DNA from: Anthropogastromicrobium sp052273485
Lineage (GTDB): Bacteria > Bacillota > Clostridia > Lachnospirales > Lachnospiraceae
Reading direction: 5' to 3'
DNA: 64,000 bases
Assembly (NCBI GenBank): GCA_052273485.1
Contig: DAVZID010000007.1
Coordinates: 1 to 64,000 of the forward strand
This document shows positions 1 through 7,327 of the stretch, in pieces; the first letter of the stretch is position 1; the number at the start of each line of letters is the position of its first letter. The position numbers were made by a program, and so were the translations under genes. The notes beneath the pieces are model-generated. The model did no database searches. It saw nothing but the letters and a program-made list of their open reading frames with translations, and was not told the DNA's origin.

Positions 1-16
1 TTTCAAAGGGGCGATT

Positions 17-65
17 ATTGAATGATCGGTATCCAAAGGAAACTTTGGATGCTCGACCATTCAAT
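17..65. repeat. Long imperfect hairpin at the left edge
   Basis: Arms ATTGAATG and CATTCAAT enclose an inner perfect stem ATCCAAAG-GAAA-CTTTGGAT, so nearly all 49 bases can fold into one hairpin. A second small stem, GACC-GAGTA-GGTC, follows at 66-78. It lies just beyond the stop codon of the minus-strand gene that begins at 1320. There is no T-run on the minus side, so it is not a typical intrinsic terminator. The bases CCGAGTAGGTCACTTAG (68-84) loosely resemble the element at 5985-6050. The left window edge may cut it. Confidence 0.55.
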
Positions 66-117
66 GACCGAGTAGGTCACTTAGTCCTTAGATAATTCTA
101 TTTTTTACACAAGCAAT

Positions 118-1320
118 CTAATTGACAGCATGTTCAAGCAATGCCATGTTATCAGCAACGATAGAAAATATTGCTTTTTCGTTTTTCTCTGAATTTGAGA
201 TTGTAACTACACTTAATGCACGTGCCGAATATAATTTCACTAATTCGAATATTTCTTCCTGTGTCTTCTCATTTGTGAAGTTCAGCAAATCCAGCGCACT
301 GACTAATTCAGCTGTGGAGTAGACGGTTCCTATACTGGCACTGATATGACTCTGTGCCGCGGTTCCGTACATATCATAAATTTCTTCTAATGCGTCGTTG
401 TAAGTATTTTTTTCAAATTCCGCATATACCCCAACCAAACCGAGATCATATTGTGTATTAAAATATAGGCATACAACCATTTCCTGATCAAGCAAGATCT
501 GTGTATCCTTCAATTGATATTTTGCACATCCCTCCTTATCACTTTCTATCTCTGTCATATCGAAACTTTCTGATACTTGCTCAAATGGATCCCCCCACTC
601 AAGATTACCTATCATTGGCTGCCACTTTTCATCAGATATATCTATCGGCATATCTGATATCTCTTTTTTGTTCAGCAAAGCCTCTATCACATATGGCAAC
701 GCCTGGAATTCTACCTGTGTGCAGTCATCATTTTTTGTAAGGCATACACTCATATAGAAATCATTCAATGAAAGCTCTATCCATGACGTATCTTCTGCAT
801 ATTCCAGTATATCAATATATGTCGCTGCAGGAATATTTTCCAATTTCCATGCTTCCTTTGACAATACAGATTTTTTTGCTGTTTCTTCTATTGTTTCCTC
901 TTCAATATTCTCCTGTAATTTTATTCCGTACATATCTTCCAGAATCTGACTCACATCCTCTATTGAATCTTCTAAAAAAAGCCTTACAGTATATAAATAG
1001 TAATCTTCATTCCTTGAGGATACATCCTGTAAAAACAAAAGCTCTACATTATCAAGCGTTCCAAATACAGTTTCTATACCATCATATTTAAGCAAAGTAA
1101 TTTCCTCATCTGATAATTCTCCCATTGCCTCGCCTAATATCTCCTCTGCTTCTTCCAGTGTTTTTCCCCATTCAAGCTCTGCTATACATGTCATGTTGCT
1201 TGAATAGTTTGTTATCTTTTCTTCTATTATCTCGTCACTAACTCCTTGTGCATAACAGTTTCCTACAATAGCACCAATCGAAAGAAGTAAACATAAACTT
1301 ATACTCATCATTTTTCTCAT
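118..1320 (-). CDS. Secreted protein with two internal 'LEWG' repeats, function unknown
   Basis: The product is about 400 residues and starts with a signal peptide (basic MRKMM, hydrophobic core, likely cleavage after NCYA). I chose the ATG at 1320 because GGGAGGAG lies five bases upstream; the in-frame GTG at 1326 has no such site. Two related segments are visible. The first begins ELEWGKTLEEAEEIL (about residue 50) and ends in LEDMYG. The second begins NLEWGDPFEQVSESF (about residue 240) and ends in YDMYG. The 'xLEWGxxxEE' opening recalls BamE/SmpA-like small domains, but that is only an inference from pattern. It stands alone in an AT-rich stretch with no operon partner. I do not recognise the family. 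Confidence 0.8.
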   Translation of the reverse strand: MRKMMSISLCLLLSIGAIVGNCYAQGVSDEIIEEKITNYSSNMTCIAELEWGKTLEEAEEILGEAMGELSDEEITLLKYDGIETVFGTLDNVELLFLQDVSSRNEDYYLYTVRLFLEDSIEDVSQILEDMYGIKLQENIEEETIEETAKKSVLSKEAWKLENIPAATYIDILEYAEDTSWIELSLNDFYMSVCLTKNDDCTQVEFQALPYVIEALLNKKEISDMPIDISDEKWQPMIGNLEWGDPFEQVSESFDMTEIESDKEGCAKYQLKDTQILLDQEMVVCLYFNTQYDLGLVGVYAEFEKNTYNDALEEIYDMYGTAAQSHISASIGTVYSTAELVSALDLLNFTNEKTQEEIFELVKLYSARALSVVTISNSEKNEKAIFSIVADNMALLEHAVN

Positions 1321-1566
1321 AAGCACTCCTCCCTACAAAATATTTGCCATCTGAATACCTTCTGAGAAAGTCAATTTTGAATAACGCATAATTCTATGTG
1401 CTATTATACTACATTTCAAGTTAATAAAAGCTATGTTTATTCTTCATGTAATTTTTTGTTTCACCTAATAATATCTGCTTTTCAAAATGGATTTCCAGAG
1501 CTTCAACAGCACGACTGAATTCTGAATAATTACTTCATCAACTTACATTTACATCTTATATTCATA
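1321..1566. other. AT-rich leader with no gene
   Basis: No coding potential is seen. On the minus strand a TATAAT hexamer (plus-strand ATTATA at 1403-1408) could serve as a -10 for the gene starting at 1320, but no good -35 stands 17 bases upstream. If transcription instead starts at the promoter near 1567-1596, this stretch is a leader of roughly 240 bases. Confidence 0.4.
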
Positions 1567-1615
1567 TAATTATCATATTTTTTTATATTTTGTCAATCCT
1601 TAGTTGTAAACTAAG
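1567..1615 (-). promoter_or_regulatory. Minus-strand promoter with a 17-bp palindromic operator
   Basis: On the minus strand TTGACA (plus 1591-1596) is followed after 18 bases by TAATTA (plus 1567-1572). Just upstream of the -35 lies the palindrome CTTAGTTGTAAACTAAG (1599-1615), with perfect 7-bp arms around GTA. Palindromes of this size beside a -35 usually bind a dimeric repressor; the TTAGTT/AACTAA core reminds me of BlaI/MecI/CopY-type operators, but no such regulator is encoded in the window. The nearest gene downstream is the secreted protein starting at 1320. Confidence 0.45.
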
Positions 1616-1697
1616 TAATAATTGCTGACATCACGGCTTGCAACACGGTTATTAAAATATGTGATTTGGTCCACCAATCCATATTGTGCCGAGATAG

Positions 1698-1917
1698 TCA
1701 ACGGTAGGATGTATACTCAGGATAGCGGATCTGAACTGCCTGCCAGAAGTATGATGCATACTCACAGCAGAACAGTTCTTCCACGCTATACTGTCTGCAT
1801 TCGTACAAACGTTCTTCTATTGTAGTATCTTCATCTACACTCGGTGTTCCGTTGCAATATAAGTTGAATAATGCCGCTTTCTTGTTTGCCTGTTGCACCT
1901 AACGCTGTACTGTTCAT
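1698..1917 (-). pseudogene. Frameshifted small ORF, unknown family
   Basis: An ATG at 1917 has a good ribosome-binding site (AAGGAG, seven bases upstream) but reads only 28 codons (MNSTALGATGKQ...) before a stop. In another frame, from about 1898, an open stretch of 66 codons runs to 1698 (QQANKKAALFNLYC... to PEYTSYR). Removing one base near 1899 joins them into one product of about 72 residues starting MNSTALVQQANKKAAL. This is the pattern of a single-base frameshift in a once intact gene. I do not recognise the protein. It sits between the lysS terminator and the AT-rich region, suggesting decay of accessory DNA. Confidence 0.45.
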
Positions 1918-1962
1918 ATTGAATTTCTCCTTATACTATATTTTTTTGACCACAACACAAAA

Positions 1963-2002
1963 AGGACACCTTTCCCCAAAATGCATTTAGGAAAAGTGTC
2001 CT
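1963..2002 (-). terminator. Intrinsic terminator of the lysS transcript
   Basis: Read on the minus strand, AGGACAC-TTTTCC pairs with GGAAA-GGTGTCCT and is followed by TTTTTGTGTTG. It lies about 130 bases beyond the lysS stop codon and is the first strong terminator after the long minus-strand gene series. Confidence 0.8.
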
Positions 2003-2070
2003 CATATACTAATATGAACTTTCTCAAGTGAGACTTTAATTTAAAATCGCTTATTGCGACTCATTAAAGC

Positions 2071-2099
2071 CGACAAATTTGTCGTACTCTTGTCGTACT
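2071..2099. repeat. Palindrome plus 10-bp direct repeats beside the lysS 3' end
   Basis: CGACAAATTTGTCG (2071-2084) is a perfect 14-bp palindrome. It overlaps a direct repeat, TTGTCGTACT at 2079-2088 and again at 2090-2099, one helical turn apart. The group sits between the lysS stop and its terminator. Arm-type direct repeats around a small palindrome are what a recombinase attachment site can look like, but no integrase gene is present, so the role is open. Confidence 0.5.
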
Positions 2100-2129
2100 G
2101 TACAACTTAAGGTACAAAAAATTATATTT

Positions 2130-4046
2130 TTAATACAGTTTTGCGCCTGCCGGGATTCTGTCATTTACCATCAGAAGGTTCAGTCCTTCGTGACCGTCTT
2201 CCTCATGTACTGCTGAAATCAGCATACCCTCGGAATCGATTCCCATCATCTTTCTCGGTGGCAGATTTACGATAGCGATTGCTGTCTTACCAACCAGTTC
2301 TTCCGGCTCGTAATACTCGTGAATACCGCTTAAAATCACGCGATCCTTACGTTCTCCGTCGTCTAATGTGAACTTAAGAAGCTTCTTTGACTTCGGTACT
2401 GCTTCACATGCCAGGATCTTAACTGCACGGAAATCTGATTTTGCAAATGTCTCAAAATCAACCATTTCCTTGAAGATTGGCTCGATCTTTACGTTGGAAA
2501 AATCAACCTTTTCTTCTGCCTTTGGAGCCTCCTCGCTCTTTGTTTCAGCAGGCTTAGATGCCTTCTTATCGGAGTCGAGTGACTTCATCGTCGGAAACAG
2601 GAGAACATCTCTTATTGCTGCTGAATCTGTTAACAGCATTACAAGACGGTCGATACCATATCCGATACCACCTGTCGGCGGCATACCTACTTCAAGTGCA
2701 TTTAAGAAATCTTCATCGGTGTGGTTTGCCTCCTCATCACCTGCATCAGCTGCTGCATCCTGTGCTTTAAAACGCTCTCTCTGATCAATCGGATCATTTA
2801 ACTCAGAATATGCGTTGCACATCTCCCATGTATTGATGTACAGCTCGAAACGCTCTACCTTGGACGGATCAGACGGCTTCTTCTTGGTTAACGGGGAGAT
2901 CTCGATCGGGTGATCCATGATGAAGGTCGGCTGAATCAGCTTCTCCTCACAATACTCCTCGAAGAACATGTTAATGATGTCGCCTCTCTTATGACGAGCC
3001 TCATATGCGATGTGATGTTCGTCTGCTAATGCCTTTGCTTCCTCATCAGTCTTAATCTGATCGAAGTCAATACCTGCATACTGCTTGATTGCATCGATCA
3101 TGGTCAGACGTGCGAACGGCTTTCCTAAGTCAATCGGTGTTCCATTATAAGAAATTACGGTGCTGCCGCAAACCTTCTCAGCCAGGTAACGGAACATGCT
3201 TTCAGTCAGCTCCATCATACCCTCGTAATCAGTATATGCCTGATACAGCTCCATCAGGGTAAACTCTGGGTTATGACGAGTATCAACACCCTCATTTCTG
3301 AATACACGGCCAATCTCGTATACACGCTCAAGTCCGCCGACGATCAGTCTCTTTAAGTACAGCTCCAGAGAAATACGAAGCTTTACATCCTCGTCAAGTG
3401 CATTGTAATGGGTCTCGAATGGTCTGGCAGCTGCGCCACCTGCGTTGGAAACAAGCATTGGTGTCTCTACTTCCATGAAATCTCTTCCATCTAAGAAGTT
3501 ACGGATCTCCTTGATGATCTTGGAACGCTTAATGAAGGTATCCTTTACCTCTGGATTCATGATCAGATCGACATAACGCTGACGATAACGGATATCGGTA
3601 TTCGTCAGGCCATGGAACTTCTCAGGAAGAATCTGAAGGCTCTTGGAAAGCAGTGTCACCTCAGCAGCATGTACGGATTTCTCACCGGTCTTAGTGGTAA
3701 ACGGTGTACCCTTGATACCAACAATATCACCGATATCCATTTTCTTAAATGCCTTATATGCATCCTCTCCAATGCTGTCTCTTGCTACGTAGCACTGAAT
3801 ATTGCCGTCTCTGTCCTGAATGTTGCAGAAGGATGCCTTTCCCATAACACGCTTGCTCATCATACGGCCTGCGATGGAAACTTCTTTTCCCTCAAGCTCG
3901 TCATAATTGTCCTTAATCTGCTTTGTATGAGCTGTTACATCATACTTTGTAATGGTAAATGGATCATTTCCCTGCTCCTGCAGCTCAGCCAGCTTCTCAC
4001 GACGAACCTTAAGAAGCTGATTAATGTCCTGATTATTATCCGCCAT
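2130..4046 (-). CDS. lysS: Lysyl-tRNA synthetase, class II, with C-terminal tRNA-binding domain
   Basis: This enzyme charges tRNA-Lys with lysine in the cytoplasm. An N-terminal OB-fold anticodon domain (about residues 60-140) is followed by the class II core: motif 2 FRNEGVDTRHNPEFTLMELY and motif 3 GGIGYGIDRLVMLL (about residue 455). The usual bacterial LysRS is about 490-500 residues; this one has 638. After a Lys/Glu/Ala/Ser-rich linker (about 480-520) comes a second module, about residues 525-638, with the look of a Trbp111/EMAP-II/MetRS C-terminal tRNA-binding domain (VDFETFAKSDFRAVKIL, PPRKMMGIDSEGMLIS). The start has AGGAG ten bases upstream. greA ends 18 bases before it, so the two are probably co-transcribed. 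Confidence 0.95.
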   Translation of the reverse strand: MADNNQDINQLLKVRREKLAELQEQGNDPFTITKYDVTAHTKQIKDNYDELEGKEVSIAGRMMSKRVMGKASFCNIQDRDGNIQCYVARDSIGEDAYKAFKKMDIGDIVGIKGTPFTTKTGEKSVHAAEVTLLSKSLQILPEKFHGLTNTDIRYRQRYVDLIMNPEVKDTFIKRSKIIKEIRNFLDGRDFMEVETPMLVSNAGGAAARPFETHYNALDEDVKLRISLELYLKRLIVGGLERVYEIGRVFRNEGVDTRHNPEFTLMELYQAYTDYEGMMELTESMFRYLAEKVCGSTVISYNGTPIDLGKPFARLTMIDAIKQYAGIDFDQIKTDEEAKALADEHHIAYEARHKRGDIINMFFEEYCEEKLIQPTFIMDHPIEISPLTKKKPSDPSKVERFELYINTWEMCNAYSELNDPIDQRERFKAQDAAADAGDEEANHTDEDFLNALEVGMPPTGGIGYGIDRLVMLLTDSAAIRDVLLFPTMKSLDSDKKASKPAETKSEEAPKAEEKVDFSNVKIEPIFKEMVDFETFAKSDFRAVKILACEAVPKSKKLLKFTLDDGERKDRVILSGIHEYYEPEELVGKTAIAIVNLPPRKMMGIDSEGMLISAVHEEDGHEGLNLLMVNDRIPAGAKLY

Positions 4047-4064
4047 CGTATAAAACTCCTATCC

Positions 4065-4541
4065 TTAATATCTCTTTACGTCTAATACCTGATACTTTAC
4101 TTCATTGCCCATGAAATCTACGACAATGATATCGCCCTTCTTCTTTCCAAGCATTGCTTTTCCAAGAGGGGACTCATTTGAAATCTTGAACTCAAGACTG
4201 TTTACCTCGGCGGAACCTACGATTGAGAACTCCATCTCCTCGCCGGACTCCAGATCCTTCAGTGTAACTGCAGAACCAAGGTTTGCAACATTGTGGTCAA
4301 TATCGTCATCAGAAATAACGACTGCATTTTTGATCAGGTTCTCAAGTTCCTCGATCTTTGCCTCGTTGTCACGCTGCTCATCTCTTGCTGCATCGTACTC
4401 AGCGTTCTCGGAAAGGTCGCCCTGCTCACGTGCCTCTTTGATCTTATCTGCAATTTCCTTACGAATGACAACTTTACGCTCGTGTAACTCGTCTTCCAGC
4501 TTTTTCAGACCTTCGACGGTCATCATTTTCTTTTCTGCCAT
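4065..4541 (-). CDS. greA: Transcription elongation factor GreA
   Basis: GreA enters the RNA polymerase secondary channel and stimulates cleavage of backtracked transcripts. The product has the N-terminal coiled coil with the acidic tip (GDLSENAEYDAARDEQ) and the C-terminal FKBP-like domain (ISNESPLGKAMLGKKKGD). I place the start at MAEKKMMTVEG (158 residues, the normal size); an ATG four codons upstream (4553) sits only one base after the AGAAAGG motif, too close to be used easily, though the chosen ATG is 13 bases away, so the start is not certain. It lies between dusB and lysS on the same strand. Confidence 0.93.
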   Translation of the reverse strand: MAEKKMMTVEGLKKLEDELHERKVVIRKEIADKIKEAREQGDLSENAEYDAARDEQRDNEAKIEELENLIKNAVVISDDDIDHNVANLGSAVTLKDLESGEEMEFSIVGSAEVNSLEFKISNESPLGKAMLGKKKGDIIVVDFMGNEVKYQVLDVKRY

Positions 4542-4637
4542 GACTGTAACCATGCCTTTCTACGGCCTGCCTGCAGGCTCATCATATTATTAATTAAATG
4601 TTTAAAATCAGAAAACAACAGAAGAAGCTTCTGCCGC

Positions 4638-5609
4638 TCAAACCATTATATCGGAAACCGCAAACCTTGTCAACAAACTTTTTAACTCCTCGTAGGTTGT
4701 CACCTGATTAACTTCCTGACGAAGCTTTGAGGATCCCGGATACCCTGCTGTGTACCACGCAACTTGCTTTCGCATTTGCAAAATACCCATGTGCTCACCG
4801 ACATATTCGATCTGCATCTTTGCATGGCGAAGAATCATCTCACAGACCTCTTTATAGGTTGGTCTTGGGCTGATTGGTTTGCCTTCAAACGCTTCTTTTA
4901 ATTCTCTGAAAATCCACGGATTTCCCTTTGCCGCGCGCGCAATCATAATGCCATCGCAGCCGGTTTCCTCCATCATTTTCTTTGCGGATGCCGCATCGGT
5001 GATATCACCATTTCCAATAACTGGAATCTTTACCGCCTCTTTTACCTGACGAATGATGTCCCAATCTGCCGTTCCACTGTAATACTGCTTTCTGGTTCGT
5101 CCATGAACAGCGACTGCCGCCGCTCCGCTCTCCTGTGCAATCCTTGCAATCTCAACTGCATTGACACTTGTCTCATCCCAACCGCGACGAATCTTGACGG
5201 TTACTGGCTTTTTTACTGCATTTGCCATTGCCTCGATGATTTTTCCAGCAAGCACCGGATCTTTCATCAGTGCTGACCCCTCGTGGTTGTTGACAACCTT
5301 TGGAACTGGGCAGCCCATATTTAAATCAATGATGTCATATGGTCCTTCCTCAAGCTTTTTTGCCATCTCGGCAAGAAGCTCTGGCTCACTGCCAAAGAGC
5401 TGCACCGCAAGCGGATGCTCACCCTCTTCGGTCTCTAAGATTGGCTCTGTATTTTTGTTGTGATAGGACAATGCCTTTGCACTGACCATCTCGGTATACA
5501 AAAGACCGCAGCCCATTTCCCTGCAGAGACGACGAAATGGCAGGTCAGTTACCCCCGCCATCGGTCCTAACGCAACAGGATGGGAAATTTCTACTGTTCC
5601 TATCCTCAT
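4638..5609 (-). CDS. dusB: tRNA-dihydrouridine synthase B
   Basis: A flavoenzyme of 323 residues that reduces uridines in the tRNA D-loop. The TIM-barrel signature is clear: GPMAGVTDLPFRRLCREMG near the N-terminus, the MGCPVPKVVNNHEGSALM loop bearing the catalytic Cys, VHGRTRKQYYSG, IPVIGNGDI and GCDGIMIARAAKGNPWIF for FMN binding. The start codon overlaps the stop of the preceding DUF6145 gene (ATGA), indicating translational coupling. dusB next to greA-lysS is a familiar arrangement in Firmicutes. Confidence 0.95.
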   Translation of the reverse strand: MRIGTVEISHPVALGPMAGVTDLPFRRLCREMGCGLLYTEMVSAKALSYHNKNTEPILETEEGEHPLAVQLFGSEPELLAEMAKKLEEGPYDIIDLNMGCPVPKVVNNHEGSALMKDPVLAGKIIEAMANAVKKPVTVKIRRGWDETSVNAVEIARIAQESGAAAVAVHGRTRKQYYSGTADWDIIRQVKEAVKIPVIGNGDITDAASAKKMMEETGCDGIMIARAAKGNPWIFRELKEAFEGKPISPRPTYKEVCEMILRHAKMQIEYVGEHMGILQMRKQVAWYTAGYPGSSKLRQEVNQVTTYEELKSLLTRFAVSDIMV

Positions 5610-5956
5610 AAAATTTCTTTTCCTGCCTCTTCTACTGTTTTATTCAGAAACATGACGCGATAGTACAGCTCAAGTGATGCCATCAGCTCGCGCTTTTGCT
5701 TCTGAAGCTGGTGCAGCTTTAAGCCCGCACCGATCTCATCATAATAATAATCCATATCGTCTGCTGTTGTCTTCATGACCAGTGTTCCGTCTGGCTCAAA
5801 CTCGAGCGTTAAAATGCCGCCGATGTCTTCGGTAAACCAGACACACATGATCTGAAGCTCCTGCTTGATGGCTTCCGGCAGCGCAGAAAACTCTTGATTC
5901 AGATAGTACTTCTGATCATATGAATTTGCTCCGCAGAGCACTACATTTTGTTCCAT
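5606..5956 (-). CDS. DUF6145-type small protein
   Basis: A 116-residue soluble protein of unknown function, resembling the Lachnospiraceae family I know as DUF6145 (opening MEQNVVLCGANSYDQKYYLN, then IMCVWFTEDIGGILTLEF and a helical tail with LQKQKRELMASLELYY). The longer open frame reaches 6058, but I choose the ATG at 5956: AAAGAGG stands six bases upstream and family members begin this way, whereas the upstream 34 codons run through an intergenic repeat element. Between birA and dusB and overlapping the dusB start, it may relate to RNA or translation, but nothing in the sequence proves that. Confidence 0.8.
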   Translation of the reverse strand: MEQNVVLCGANSYDQKYYLNQEFSALPEAIKQELQIMCVWFTEDIGGILTLEFEPDGTLVMKTTADDMDYYYDEIGAGLKLHQLQKQKRELMASLELYYRVMFLNKTVEEAGKEIL

Positions 5957-5984
5957 TATATTCCTCTTTGTGCTTTCTTCTAGT

Positions 5985-6050
5985 TTTACGAAGCGCCCAC
6001 TCGGTGAAGTGACTTTGTCGACGAACCTGTTCAGCGTGCCCACTATGCAC
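5985..6050. repeat. Intergenic structured element, copy C
   Basis: The gap between birA and the DUF6145 gene contains TCGGTGAAGTGACTTTGT (6001-6018). Its exact 18-base reverse complement occurs at 46922-46939 inside another intergenic element. Both copies also have AGCGCCC next to the shared word, and TTTACGA is nearby in both. Potential short stems (CACT-AGTG, GGGCAC with GTGGGC) are present. It overlaps only the spurious N-terminal extension of the DUF6145 reading frame. Confidence 0.6.
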
Positions 6051-7034
6051 TTATACATACCCGTAGATGCCTCTCACGGATACCTCCCCCGCGATGACCG
6101 CCTCGATGCTTCCATCCTCGCGCTGTACAAGGAGCGCACCGTCTTCGCTAATTCCAAGGCAGGTTCCTGTCCAGGCACCAGTCGGTGCGAGTACATTAAC
6201 ACGATTGTTTTGGTTTGCAAGGCGACTCTCATACTCATCCTTCAAATTTTTTAAGCTCTGTACGCTGACAAACTGCTCGTACAAGTCCTCAAACTCCTCG
6301 AGAATCTTTGCAAGGATGCTGCTTCGTAAAATTTCTTTTCCAGTGACAAGTTTTACGGAGGTGGCGGTCGCCTGAATCTCCTCTGGGAAGTCGGTCATCT
6401 GGACGTTGATTCCGATGCCGACGATGACATAGTGAATCTGATCCATGTCGGCACTCATCTCGGTGAGGATGCCGCAGAGCTTCTTTCCCTGATAAACAAT
6501 GTCATTTGGCCATTTGATCTGCGTCTTGATACCTGCGACCTCATCGAGTGCACGGCTTACAGCAAGCGCAGCAACGAGGGTCAGCATAGAGGCATTTTCT
6601 GGCTGAATCTGTGGGCGAAGCAAAATGGAAAAGGCAAGTGCGCTGCCCTTTGGTGTCTCCCAGTGACGGCCAAGACGACCTTTTCCAGCCTCCTGCGCAT
6701 TTGCTACCGCAACAGTTCCGTGCGGTGCTCCCTGCTCTCCTGCAAGCTTTAATCTGGTATTTGTGGAGTCGGTGACATCATACGCATAAAGTTCTTTGCC
6801 AAGCCATTCTGTGTGAATGCGACTTGCACAGCTTTCCTTTGTCAGAAGATCTGGCTCGTGCGTTAAGCGGTATCCCTTATTTCGCACAGCCTGGATTTCG
6901 TATCCGTCCTCTTCGAGACTCTTCATTACTTTCCAGACTGCGGTTCTTGAAACGTTCAATTGTTCTGATAGCTCCTGACCGGACAGAAACCCTTCTTCAT
7001 TCTTCTGTAAAAGTTCCAGTAATTTCTGTTTCAC
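6051..7034 (-). CDS. birA: Biotin-protein ligase / biotin repressor BirA
   Basis: The 327-residue protein attaches biotin to carboxylase carrier proteins and, through its N-terminal winged helix (EEGFLSGQELSEQLNVSRTA), can repress biotin genes when loaded with biotinyl-AMP. The catalytic biotinyl-AMP loop GKGRLGRHWETPKG (about residues 117-130), KWPNDIVYQGKKLCGIL and the C-terminal SH3-like domain are visible. Its start overlaps the stop of the upstream small membrane protein gene (ATGA). The bifunctional form with an HTH implies regulation of biotin synthesis or uptake genes elsewhere; no biotin operator was recognised here. Confidence 0.95.
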   Translation of the reverse strand: MKQKLLELLQKNEEGFLSGQELSEQLNVSRTAVWKVMKSLEEDGYEIQAVRNKGYRLTHEPDLLTKESCASRIHTEWLGKELYAYDVTDSTNTRLKLAGEQGAPHGTVAVANAQEAGKGRLGRHWETPKGSALAFSILLRPQIQPENASMLTLVAALAVSRALDEVAGIKTQIKWPNDIVYQGKKLCGILTEMSADMDQIHYVIVGIGINVQMTDFPEEIQATATSVKLVTGKEILRSSILAKILEEFEDLYEQFVSVQSLKNLKDEYESRLANQNNRVNVLAPTGAWTGTCLGISEDGALLVQREDGSIEAVIAGEVSVRGIYGYV

Positions 7035-7315
7035 AGACTGCCTCCCAAAATCGTAAGTATACTTGCCGTCAGAAAGCTCACCATGAGCGTGGCGCCAACC
7101 AAATACAGGATGCCTCCTGCAAGATGGCCTTTGCCCTCACCCACGGTTCGGATGCCTCTGGCTAAAAACAAAAGAGCTGCTGCCCCAAACGCGATCATAA
7201 AGAAGTATTCATAATGCTTCCAATCAAGCACCAAAATCACAGCAGATATGACAATCAAAAATGACATAAAAATCTCCGTGATTTCGAGCCCCCATCTTTT
7301 GCGTCTGTGCTTCAT
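7031..7315 (-). CDS. Small three-helix membrane protein, unknown function
   Basis: A 94-residue protein with a basic N-terminus (MKHRRKRWG) and three hydrophobic segments (about residues 14-29, 36-53 and 65-90, the last possibly kinked). It is linked by a four-base overlap to birA and lies 12 bases after the argF stop. No catalytic motif is visible. I do not recognise a named family; location suggests only co-expression with argF and birA. Confidence 0.7.
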   Translation of the reverse strand: MKHRRKRWGLEITEIFMSFLIVISAVILVLDWKHYEYFFMIAFGAAALLFLARGIRTVGEGKGHLAGGILYLVGATLMVSFLTASILTILGGSL

Positions 7316-7327
7316 AGCTGCCTCCGA

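Noticed and set aside
2071..2099. Plasmid-type origin iterons
   Set aside because: Only two direct repeats and no replication gene; a chromosomal housekeeping context on one side.
3612..4085. Plus-strand open frame of 157 codons opposite lysS
   Set aside because: It lies antisense to strongly conserved lysS motifs, has no ribosome-binding site and no recognisable protein features; open antisense frames are common over such genes.
4105..4593. Plus-strand open frame of 162 codons opposite greA
   Set aside because: Ser/Arg-rich shadow of the GreA coiled coil; no start signals.
5957..6058. N-terminal extension of the DUF6145 gene to 6058
   Set aside because: The extension reads through an intergenic repeat element and the ATG at 5956 has the ribosome-binding site.
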